A DNA stretch of 64,000 bases from Melanocharis versteri (lineage: Eukaryota; Chordata; Aves; Passeriformes; Melanocharitidae): the NCBI GenBank assembly GCA_013397845.1, contig VZTG01007436.1, positions 1,981,981-2,045,980 on the forward strand, given 5' to 3'. A model generated the notes under the pieces. It did not search any database. It saw only the letters and a program-made list of their open reading frames with translations, and had not been told where the DNA came from. The position numbers and the translations under genes are program-made. The stretch's first letter is position 1, and each line of letters starts with the position of its first letter. Shown here piece after piece: positions 39,396 to 48,847 of the stretch.

Positions 39396-42300
39396 AAGGG
39401 AAAAAGATCTCAGTTGGCTGTTCGTACCTGTGTGTAGGCACTTATCTGGTGACATAAACATAGGTCAGACAATTGTAATACATATTCACTGACTCGTAGC
39501 TTTGGTATGCACTCTGCCATCCTGAGGGGATTTTTTTTGAAAAAAGAGAGACTTGTACTTGGACACCTTCTAATCGGAGGGCATTGGCAAGATGTGAAGA
39601 CCTATCTATGATACATTTTAAAAGAGGCATTTTAAAATCTCAGTGTTCTTTCTCCCTCAATTAAAAAGACAGTTTTTGTCTAAAGTTGGTATGGTTCTGC
39701 AGCTGCTGTGTCCTTGACTGCTTCTTGGGTAGGCAGAAATGAAAATCTTCCCTTAAAAGTGTCCTTTTAATAAAAACAAAAGCGAGTGGAGAAAAAACAC
39801 CAAACTTTCATAGTGGCAGAAAGATTAAAATGTAGTCAATCAAGCATCTGTCTAGACCATGCTTTCAAAACACTATAATAGAGTTTGTTGTTCTAAAAAC
39901 CTTCACATTTATGTACTGTGTAAAATATATAAACAGCACGACTGATAATAGCATTTATACATTCACAGATTGGCAGCCAAGGTTCAGCAAGATTTGTATT
40001 CTGAAAACTCAGGCATGTTATTGTAATGGCAAAGGAAAACTTGAAAAGGTACAAATTTTGGTTACATTTTATTGCAGAGAAAAATAGCATATTGGAAAAT
40101 TCTTATATTTTGGCTTTTACAACATTTACAATATGAACATAAGTGCATGATCTAATTACACTTCTGCAAATTAAAAGGAACAAAATGTTAAAGCAAGTGG
40201 TCTTCCTATTTACAGTTTCTACTCTGTAATACAGTAGTAATGGCTTGAAAGTTATAGATTTCACAAACAGTAGTGGCTGGAGAGAAAGGTACTGAGTCTT
40301 TAAAATATTCAATATTATAAATACCTATCTCTTTGAATCAAATGGCATGTTGATCCTTATGATTATAAAAGTCAAAGTGCTTTGATGTCTCTGTAATTAA
40401 GAGATATCTTCAGGAAATGGCTATGAAAAAAAATTGGGTTTTTTTCCATCACTGTTTTAGAGAGCTTTAGTGTCTGAAACTTTAAACCAAGCACTTCCAA
40501 CATGCAGGTGAAGATGAAGCTCCTGCTACAGGATGGCAAGAAAACCATTCTTGCAATCATAATGCATCTCTGATGCAAAACATTTTTTCTTTTTGCAAAA
40601 TTGTTTTTATTATCAACAAAATCCTTGGATTTTTAAGGCAACTGTGTTTCTGATAGACCTGCTCTGTAGCAACCTGGGCTACAGTTGTTTGTGAAACTTC
40701 TGCTATACATAAGTGATTTGATTTATTTTTTTCCCCCCTCCTCTTTTGCTGATATCTCTGTGGTAATATATTTCTGCAGGAAGCCCAAATGAATTAGTTT
40801 TCTCAATCTGCATGTGAATACAGAAGGGGAAGTTGAGATCTTGAGCAGCTTTACATGTAGTTTTAGCCTTGTAAAGCTGTTAATATTGTACACTAGGAAT
40901 ATAGTCTCTAGGGAGATTGGTTTTAAAACGTGGTTTCTGTGGTTGCTTAGTTATGCTAACATGGGATGATTAAAATTCCTCCTCAGGAAAAACTTCTTCC
41001 ACTATGCTTTAAGAAATCCTATCACTAATGGTGTGGGCTGGTGGTTACCAAGCCCTTGAATTAATAAGAAATCTATGTAAATTATTTTACTAGAGAAATG
41101 AAAAGATTGACTATTTTACTTTAGTCATTATTAGTGGAAATATTGCTCAGTCAAAGTTTCCACTGAAAGTACTAGGCTGTGGGTAGGATCATTCCGTGCG
41201 GCTTAACTGGAGCCAAAAAATGGGCATACAAAGGCATTCTCCATGGTTAGATGGGCTCTGGTTTCTGATCTATTTTCTATGTTTTGTTTTATTTTTATTT
41301 GTCTAGTAAACAAATGCATGTTTTCTTTGAGATTGTAGTCAATATCAGTATGGGATTTTGAGAAAAGGATTTGGAACACTACAGTTAGTACTGAGGTGTA
41401 TGTGTCAGTAGTCTATCCATACATGAGAGAGGGTTTGGTGAGTGAGGTGACCTGATGGATCAAAATGTGCACTTTTGACATGAGAGTTTGTGTTTCCTTC
41501 CTGAAAATGTGGTGTAGAATGAGCAAGCAATTGCAAACTTCCCAGTGTTCTGAGTATTTTTCTTCAGTTCTGTACGAGTGATTTCCTCTCAGTTTTGTTG
41601 AGTGCTGAACTATTATAGCTTGTCAAGATGAGACTTTAGTTTTTCTGTAGATAACTGTGGGATGAAAATTGTTACAATATTCCTGGGAAAACCTTTACTC
41701 ACATGCCTCTAAAACACAAATCCACTGACTTTATTGCAAGTGTCTGTAGTATAAATTGCTATATCCCCTGTATTGCATAGTGTTTGCCCCCAGACTTCAT
41801 TCTTGAGTGCTGTGATGCACTTTTAAATCTTCATCTCCATCTTATTCTGGTAGTTTTCCCCTCCAAGCCTTGCTAATTTTTTCCCTCCTGTTGTCTTCTC
41901 CAGACTCTTGTCTGTACCTTCCTGTATCATAAGGAGATTACCCCAGACACAACAGTATGTACTCTATGCTCTTAGTCTTTCCTGGAGTTAATCTTCTCGT
42001 TTTCAACATCAGGAAGGAAAAATCCCTGAAACATGACTATTACCAGATTTGCTTCTATCCTTGTGACTATCGGTGAACATCTGTCATCTGGCACGAAAGA
42101 TATATTCTTTTGAATTCCCGGGCTGGTTTATCAGGGATTTTTAGAGAGAAAACTGTGTTTATACATCCTTAATTCCTTATTTTGATGTTGGCCCCCCACC
42201 TTCTTAACACCTGGGGACAGGTATGCTGTATGGCATGTGGGACAGGTGTGTTCAGGAAGAATAATTTAATATATATTTTGGATTATCTTGAAATATCAGT

Positions 42301-43379
42301 AAAGATGGGTGTGGGAAAAAGAACCAAATATTTTTTCTCTTTAGAGACAAATTATCTGTGATGAAAGAAGTGTATATGCATGGCAGTGCAAGATACAGTA
42401 ATCAAAATAATGCAAGAAAAATAGCTGAATTTGTAATTTATTTTAATGATTGCTTTAATATATCACCTGTTTAATTACATTGTAATCGCTGAGTAAGGAA
42501 GTAAGTTCTGTGAGGAAAAAAACCCTAGCAATAGTGATTTCTTTGTAGTACTTTGAAATAAAAACCCCAACCAAATATCCATCTAGCTTGTGGATTATTA
42601 GTCTATTGGCTTAATTAATATTTTTTTTTCAGAAGTCTTTAATGATGAACACTGAAAAAATAATAATAATAAACCAAAAAATTAAATCAAGTAAAAAAAA
42701 AAGCCTAAAAATGACTTTCCTTGACATATCTGAGAAACTGGAAGCCGGAAACAGCATAAATAAATAATGTTATTCTGTAGTATGTATACGCAGCATCGTG
42801 TGCAGCCTTTTCTACAATTTTTATTTTCTGCAAAGTCATATGTTTTTAGCTGTGATTGTGGCCTGTGCCAAATGGTTCACCTTGTCTTGCGTAATGAGTA
42901 TAAACAACTGGTCACTGCACTGACCAATGAAACTAATAAAGATGTATGGCACTGTGCTTGCTTAGGGAGTCACATACACAGTCTTAAACTATATGTGACA
43001 TTTATACCAAAGTAACATGGTTCCGAACTCTCTCACTCTTTGCTTACAAATTCTGAAGAGGAACAAACTATTTGACTGATGGTTTGCTAAATTTAATATG
43101 CTTAGCAAGTGAAATTATTGCCTACTCTAATGCTGTGTAATTATTAAGATACACTGCTTTTAAAAATACCAAGTGGATAATATTGATTTAGTGAACTGCT
43201 ATTTAGAAAAATGCCAGCAAAGGAGGAATATTTTATTTTAGCTGCCTTAGAGCTGTAATGGGTCTGTACTGAGATATGCATGTGGAAATAAATTATGCAC
43301 AAGGTAAACTATTTCGTTATACAGTACCCATAATATTAATTAAGCTGTAATTTTACCAACAAAGCTTTAATTTAACAAA
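39396..43379. other. Non-coding DNA, nothing recognised
   Basis: AT-rich unique sequence with short simple tracts, for example a T run near 42621-42630 and four AAT units near 42660. No gene, RNA gene or known repeat was recognised. Confidence 0.6.
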
Positions 43380-43640
43380 TAAACAGGAATCATCTGTACT
43401 GTTCTTTGAAATATACAACTTTGGGGCTGTAATAAAACATTCAGGAGCACCTGCAATTAATTTTAAAGCAAATAGTGGGACTAGCAACTTTAAAGGGTAA
43501 TTGTAATTTATAATTTATTTATTTGACTTATACTGGATATAATTACAGTTATAATGCATTATTATTTTCATTCAAATGTTAGATCTATCTAGTTTACATT
43601 TTAAGTGGGCAGATCGGGGTAATAATAGCATATATATTTT
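43380..43640. promoter_or_regulatory. Candidate AT-rich conserved element with homeodomain-type sites
   Basis: Dense TAATT/ATTA words (GCAATTAATTTTAAAGC, GTAATTTATAATTTATTT, GATATAATTACAG) lie with little homopolymer. Such clusters are typical of homeobox-responsive enhancers in vertebrate gene deserts. In AT-rich DNA these words also occur by chance, so confidence is modest. Confidence 0.3.
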
Positions 43641-44194
43641 CTACTCTTCACAACAATATGCAAAGTAATAGATACAGATGGATCATTGTCATCCAGAGCA
43701 GTTCCAAAGACACTTTAGCTTACACTAAAATAGATGTGTGTATTTTCTCTTGATCAAGACATTTATGCTATGTTCAGAAATTCTGTGAATGCCACATTTG
43801 TACAGTAAATCTCCTAAAGTATTGGTATGACTGGGTGGTATTTGTATTGGAGTATCATGTCTCACGATTTTGCTGGAAATGCTAAAAGTGGCTGATTGTG
43901 GTTGTTCTGTTTGCCATTTTTTTAAAGAAAATTTTCAAGACCATTACACTTTTCAAATTCTATTTATGATTTTTATTTGTATTTCTGTGTGGAGAAATAG
44001 AACTGAGAGAAATAGTGGTGCAGAAAAAAGGAAGCAATTATATGGGCCTGTTTTGTTTGTGGCTAAGAGAATGCTGAAGTGGCAGATTTGCAAATTTGTA
44101 AGCGAGGAAAGCTTAGTGTTCATCTTTATCAGCCAAAGTGGTTTCTTGTTAGCTGAGCAGCAAGCTAGAAAGCGACCGATTTTGACAACATAAT
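43641..44194. other. Non-coding DNA; one 107-codon frame without support
   Basis: A + strand frame at 43870-44193 is open for 107 codons but begins in AT-rich DNA, has no recognisable domain and lacks splice context. Nothing else was recognised. Confidence 0.5.
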
Positions 44195-44350
44195 TTACAT
44201 CTTTGTATAAAACTATTGCTGGCAGCCGAACTAATTTGCGCTGGATTAGGTTGTTTGTCTCTGCTGCTGACTAACCATGCAATCTATCAGGGACCGTTTT
44301 CAAATATCACTTTTCAACTGTGCCCTTGAGAGGAGGAATTGATCGGGAAT
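44195..44350. promoter_or_regulatory. Candidate conserved non-coding element
   Basis: GGCAGCCGAACTAATTTGCG near 44221-44240 and CTGACTAACCATGCAATC near 44266-44283 are CpG-containing, high-complexity words between AT-rich flanks. There is no coding frame of note. Called on texture only. Confidence 0.28.
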
Positions 44351-44513
44351 ATACAGAGTAAAATTACTCCAATAACTTTATAGAAAAAACAATTACTGAA
44401 TCATACAGATGTGAATAATTCTGAAGAGCTGAAATAAATGTAATGAATTTAGCTCTATGCCTATCTTTAACATACACATGCCCAATGTATTAATATAAAC
44501 ACTCTTTTGTTTG

Positions 44514-44783
44514 TTATTTTCCTGTTACTTTGAACACTACGGGAGGTTTGTGGTGCATGTATAGATACTGAACTATACTAACCTTCTGAAATGCAGTCTG
44601 AGTTGTGTTTGTGAGATTACCTTTTCTTTCAACCACACTTTGCAGTTCCTTCCCACAGAACGCATAGGAACGTTCTCTGTTGTGTAAGTGCAGATTAGCT
44701 TTGCCAACTCTTCCAACGGAATTGTTAGCTTGTGTTTGATGGCATACAATCAAAAGAAGTGCCACTAACACAAATCTATGCAT
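44514..44783 (-). other. Small ORF with signal-peptide-like start (speculative)
   Basis: An 89-codon minus-strand frame starts at 44783 with MHRFVLVALLLIVCHQTQA. This is a short basic start, a hydrophobic core and small residues suitable for signal peptidase near residue 19. Three N-glycosylation sequons follow (NNS, NLT, NTT). A donor-like AAG/GTTAGT lies at 44583/44582, so the frame could be a first coding exon. No family is recognised and the length is within chance, so this is a weak candidate, not a gene call. Confidence 0.12.
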
Positions 44784-45029
44784 AATTTATAATGTATTCT
44801 ACATACAAACATACCATCAATTTTATAACAGAAAGAAATAGTATTATTTTGGTTTTTTATTATGAACGTAGCAGTGTTCTCTTCCTCTCCTCTAAGATTA
44901 CGGGTAATAGAACGCTGTAAGGGAGGAAAACCTGGTTTTGCAACTGATAACCAATTCTTAGTTGTTTATAAGATGCTCTAGATTAGCTAGCAAACAAAAA
45001 ACCATTAAGCACCTATTATTTTAAAGCAG

Positions 45030-45180
45030 TGGGTACATTTTTCATCACATTTCTCTGATGAATTTTCACTTGTGCATCCTGCTGGAGGTAATTAATTGCT
45101 TTCAGTTCAGAGGAGTAATAATGCAATAAATTATGCTGGTATTTCTTGTCAGGGAAGAATCATATTGCTGCTTCCTTACT
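45030..45180. promoter_or_regulatory. Candidate conserved non-coding element
   Basis: GGAGGTAATTAATTGC near 45085 and ATAATGCAATAAATTATGC near 45117-45135 give a paired homeodomain-type site and palindromic C/EBP- or POU-like words. The block lies about 200 bp upstream of a MIR-like relic. Conservation is untested. Confidence 0.28.
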
Positions 45181-45381
45181 AAAGCAGGACTAATAATGTA
45201 GCTGGAGCCACAGACTCAGAAAGTACCTGTACCATTAAAATTTATGTAAGGAATCAGAAGACTAACTACTCCCTAGAATTACATTAAAAATCTGATTCTT
45301 CTGTGTAAAAGTGGCCTCTTGTGATGACAGCGCAAGAAATGGGAGACTGATGCAGTGTCTTCATATAAATTCCTTTCCTTT

Positions 45382-45512
45382 TTGACCTTGGGTATGTTAC
45401 TTAACCTGCCTATGCTTCAGTTCCCTAGCTATGAAACAAGGATGATGGTACTGGCATTCACATTGACCTTGAGGCTTTACTAAATTAACATTAAAGTTGC
45501 TTGATAGTGTAA
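45382..45512 (+). mobile_element. MIR-like SINE remnant
   Basis: The order of words follows the well-known MIR 3' half: TTGACCTTGGG, then TTACTTAACCTGCC, TGCTTCAGTTCCC, an ATGAAACAAGGATGATGGTA segment, then CCTTGAGG-CTTTACTAAATTAA and AAAGTTGCTTGATAG. MIR consensus has GACCTTGGGCAAGTCACTT, CTCAGTTTCC, AATGGGGATAATA, GAGGATTAAATGA and AAAGTGCTT in that order. Divergence is high, as expected of an ancient amniote CORE-SINE copy. The tRNA-related 5' part is not recognisable. Confidence 0.75.
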
Positions 45513-47597
45513 GGAACAGGAATCCAGGTCAATTTATTATTTCATGATTATCGATGAGTACATCCACTGGCATGATTTCTTCGGATTGCAGTACTCTAAA
45601 GAGAATTATTTTAGGTAACACTGTCATATCAAAATAGTTACTCATAATGAAACATAAGTTAAATAATACTGTTGTTTTGAGTTATGTTTTAGTTGAGAAA
45701 GAATGGAGAAATGTGTTAATGCCTAGGGAAAGGATGTTCCAAGTGATAGTTGATGCAGAGCTGGTGTGCAGAGTGGCCAATGCTTAGCGATAATAATACC
45801 TTATTTTCATTAAAGTGGCTTTTAGCCAGTGGTTTCCAGGTTGGCATCTGAGTGGACAGGTAATATGTAGCATTGAGTGATGTTGCAGCATCTCTTTGAT
45901 GTCCAGGCTCTCCAGAAAGCAGCGTGGACATGACAGATGATCATGCTTGGAAATAATTCCCATTCCGAAGTTGCAAACAACTATAAGGTTGGTAAGCTAA
46001 TCAGTCTCAAGAAATATTAAACTTGCATCTCTGTAAATGTAACCTATAGTAATAAAAAAAACCCCAACACCCCAACCTTTTCAATATTTGTTTCTTATTG
46101 GAAATCTTCCATATGGTTTGACCAAAACTGGCATTCTGACTTTGCAGCCACTGTTGCAAACACAGGTAGGGGTAACTAAGTGCTCTCTCTGTCTCTCTCA
46201 CTCAAAGAAGACTGTAAATAATAAAAAGATTGCATCACTGCATGCTTCTCTACCAGGGATGGAGACTGTGTAATGGACATATCACCCAAGGGACTGTAAC
46301 ATGGGCATGCATGCCATCCTTCATGTTCAGTAGGTGCAGGAGAAAGATCAAAAGGGGACAAGTACTACCAGTCAATTCACAGGTATTTGTTAACAGCAGA
46401 TAAAAGCTTGGGAACCCTTCTGTCAGAATCTGGAATGGAGTTTAATGTAGTAGGCACAGTGAAGCAGAAAACTTATTTCTCCTTTCACACTTCACCTCTT
46501 TACCTTCCTTCATCTAACCTTTCTTCACCATTCCCACTCCCTGAGTTCATACTGAAGTCACCCTGGTTCCCACCTCCACATCTGGTTAGTTTCTATTGCC
46601 TCCTGGCTTTCTCTTCATTGGTTTACAAAGAAATAATTTCTTGGTTTCTTTTTTTGATTAATCCTGTTCTCATTACTGGTTCCTTACTCAAGCTTTCTGA
46701 AAGGTCACTGCTTTGTCTGAGCAGGGGAAGCAGAATTTTGTCATTAGGGAAGAATGAGCTTGGCAAGTTAATTGTGAATGTTCTTCAGATTTCAAGAGAG
46801 TATGGATGAGTTTTCATTGATTTCTTCTAAAGTCTCTGATTTGATGAGACTTTAACAAAGATTGGAAGCAGGCTAAGCAATTGATATTTAGTGAAGTTTT
46901 AGAAAACACCCATGAATACGGAAGAAATTCAATGTCTATTTAAAATCACTTGGACAGATTTTAGGAGTTCAAAAGTAATGCCTTAAACTCTGACAGCTTT
47001 ACTGGCTGGTAGATGATCTCTTTTTCTGAGCTGTACTTTCAGGCATTCTGCTCTCTGTTTTACAGACTCATCATCACAGCATATGGTAGTTATGCATTGG
47101 AATATTTTAGTGTATGGATTCAGTTTTAGATAATAAAATGAAGTTAGATACTTTTTTATGTCATTCTAAGTAGATTGCAACTATCAGTTTTTAAATTGGA
47201 AGACACAATATGGGTGAAAACTTACAAGCAACCTCGACCAGAGGTATTGAGAAGTTATTGCCGTGTTTGGCCTTCAGCTCTGCCAGTACTTCACTGTCAG
47301 CCAAAGTGTGCTCAATTTGTTCCAGTTTGGGGCCTTTTATTTGCCAAGAATTTCGGATAAGCTGAATTATTATTCAAAGAATGGTAGTCTTACAATGAAA
47401 CCTGAGTGATAGGAAGAGATCTGGCATTTCATTATGTCTTTTGACCTAAGCAGGGTTTATTCTTGACCTTCTAGACTACAGAAGCTTTTGTACTAAAACT
47501 CTTTCACTTGTATTGGATCTACTGTTGTGTGCAGAAGTGAGAGCTGGTTGAATGGGATGCTTAGGAGTTGAATGGCACAGCTCTGAAGTCCTTTGAG
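45513..47597. other. Non-coding DNA, no supported gene
   Basis: AT-rich unique sequence. A + strand frame of 140 codons at 46387-46809 is rich in Ser, Leu and Pro from pyrimidine-rich DNA, shows no domain and is treated as chance. No repeats were recognised. Confidence 0.6.
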
Positions 47598-47733
47598 GTT
47601 TTTTGTTTGCCTTTCTTTTTTGGATTTGGTTTTTGTGGTTTGGGTTTTTTCGGTTTGTTGTGTGTTTTTTTCCTGTTTGTTTAGATTTTTGTATGTTTTT
47701 TGTTTGTTTGTTTTGGGTTTTTTTGGGTGGGGG
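47598..47733. repeat. T/G-rich low-complexity tract
   Basis: About 135 bases of almost only T and G (TTTTTTGGATTTGG, GTTTGTTTGTTTTGGG words). It yields several overlapping spurious frames, Phe/Val-rich on + and Lys/Gln/Asn-rich on -. It directly abuts the duplicated segment. Confidence 0.9.
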
Positions 47734-47738
47734 CAGGG
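47715..47738 (+). other. G-quadruplex-capable motif
   Basis: Four G runs (47715-47717, 47725-47727, 47729-47733, 47736-47738) are separated by loops of 7, 1 and 2 bases, matching the standard G4 pattern. The downstream duplicated unit begins at 47734, inside this motif. That suggests a sequencing or assembly break here. Confidence 0.75.
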
Positions 47739-48215
47739 ATTCAAAGATCACTTGTGTTACCTCAGCAGGCTCAGGCAGTGTTCCTGAGGCATCTCTCTTT
47801 CCTTTCACTTAGGGTGAGAAGCTGTGTTCATCCCAAAATCTCTTTCCCTACCTATTTGAATTATGTTGGTCCCTGTATCCTCACTGGCTCTTTCCACACA
47901 TGACCATGTCCCGGAACCTTCTCTGCCACGGGGTTCCACATTGGCTCCTTGTTGCCCCTCTCCTCGCCGTGCTACTGTTACTGGTTCATGTGCTGTCAGT
48001 CTGCCTGCGTGCTGTACCCCAGTTGGTGTGTTCCTAGGTATCCCCCGCCCCTCTCCCCCGGTATGAGATACTGTGTAACACCCCGCTCCAGGCTCTTCCT
48101 TCTCCCCCCACCATTCCCCGCTCCCTGAAATAAACCGCCCCTGTTCACCACCAAAGGGCCCCTCCGCCTCTCATTCTCTCCCGTGTCTGTGACATCGGTG
48201 GACTGCCCGGACCCT
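47734..48215 (+). repeat. Duplicated segment, first copy (482 bp)
   Basis: This segment recurs, apparently base for base, at 48217-48698 with a constant offset of 483. The first copy stops abruptly at ACCCT, next to the single N. It contains unique flank (47734 to about 47863) plus the 5' part of a GC-rich LTR. The duplication ends do not coincide with the element ends, which argues against retrotransposition as the cause and for failure to merge two overlapping contigs. Confidence 0.95.
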
Positions 48216-48216
48216 N
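48216..48216. other. Single-N assembly junction
   Basis: The only ambiguous base in the window sits exactly between the two copies of the 482-bp repeat. This is the signature of a gap closed or set to minimum size between overlapping contig ends. Confidence 0.95.
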
Positions 48217-48698
48217 CAGGGATTCAAAGATCACTTGTGTTACCTCAGCAGGCTCAGGCAGTGTTCCTGAGGCATCTCTCTTTCCTTTCACTTAGGGTGA
48301 GAAGCTGTGTTCATCCCAAAATCTCTTTCCCTACCTATTTGAATTATGTTGGTCCCTGTATCCTCACTGGCTCTTTCCACACATGACCATGTCCCGGAAC
48401 CTTCTCTGCCACGGGGTTCCACATTGGCTCCTTGTTGCCCCTCTCCTCGCCGTGCTACTGTTACTGGTTCATGTGCTGTCAGTCTGCCTGCGTGCTGTAC
48501 CCCAGTTGGTGTGTTCCTAGGTATCCCCCGCCCCTCTCCCCCGGTATGAGATACTGTGTAACACCCCGCTCCAGGCTCTTCCTTCTCCCCCCACCATTCC
48601 CCGCTCCCTGAAATAAACCGCCCCTGTTCACCACCAAAGGGCCCCTCCGCCTCTCATTCTCTCCCGTGTCTGTGACATCGGTGGACTGCCCGGACCCT
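48217..48698 (+). repeat. Duplicated segment, second copy (482 bp)
   Basis: The second copy of 47734-48215. Unlike the first, it continues past ACCCT into GAGTGCGATTCC and the rest of the LTR, so the true locus probably holds only one copy. Open frames seen in one copy recur in the other for this reason. Confidence 0.95.
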
Positions 48699-48847
48699 GA
48701 GTGCGATTCCGGCAGCCCTCCCACTCTGGAACCAAGCCAGCCGCTCCCGCACCTGCGGCGGGAAGGTCGTGCGCGCTGCTCGCCCCGGCCGAACGAGGCA
48801 CCCCTGCGAGGGTGGTCGGACGCGCAGTGCCGCGGCAGAGTAGGACA
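48347..48847 (+). mobile_element. Solo LTR of an endogenous retrovirus-like element
   Basis: A GC-rich, CpG-containing block in AT-rich DNA, with AATAAA at 48612-48617 followed by a pyrimidine-rich and then GC-rich tail, as in R-U5 of avian retroviral LTRs. Tentative ends are TG at 48347 and CA at 48846-48847, giving about 501 bp, a normal LTR length. Flanks GAATTA and TTATTA share four of six bases, so a target-site duplication is not proven. The first assembly copy carries the same 5' part from 47864. No gag, pol or env frames are present, so it looks like a solo LTR. Family name is not assigned. Confidence 0.6.
48612..48617 (+). promoter_or_regulatory. AATAAA polyadenylation signal of the LTR
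   Basis: Perfect hexamer within the LTR, repeated at 48129-48134 in the duplicated copy. Its place, about 230 bp before the tentative LTR end, leaves an unusually long GC-rich R-U5-like tail. Confidence 0.55.

Noticed and set aside
39052..39441. 129-codon minus frame with a Lys-rich half
   Set aside because: The Lys-rich part is a pyrimidine tract read backwards. The rest could be conserved sequence but has no recognisable protein and no minus-strand acceptor.
46387..46809. 140-codon + strand frame
   Set aside because: Ser/Leu/Pro-rich from pyrimidine-rich DNA, no domain, no splice sites, chance length.
47476..47808. 110-codon minus frame rich in Lys, Gln, Asn and Thr
   Set aside because: It is only the reverse reading of the T/G-rich low-complexity tract.
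48183..48386. Two identical 67-codon frames in the duplicated block, suggesting a tandem gene pair
   Set aside because: They arise from the assembly duplication; one frame even reads through the N. The sequence is LTR and flank, not a gene.
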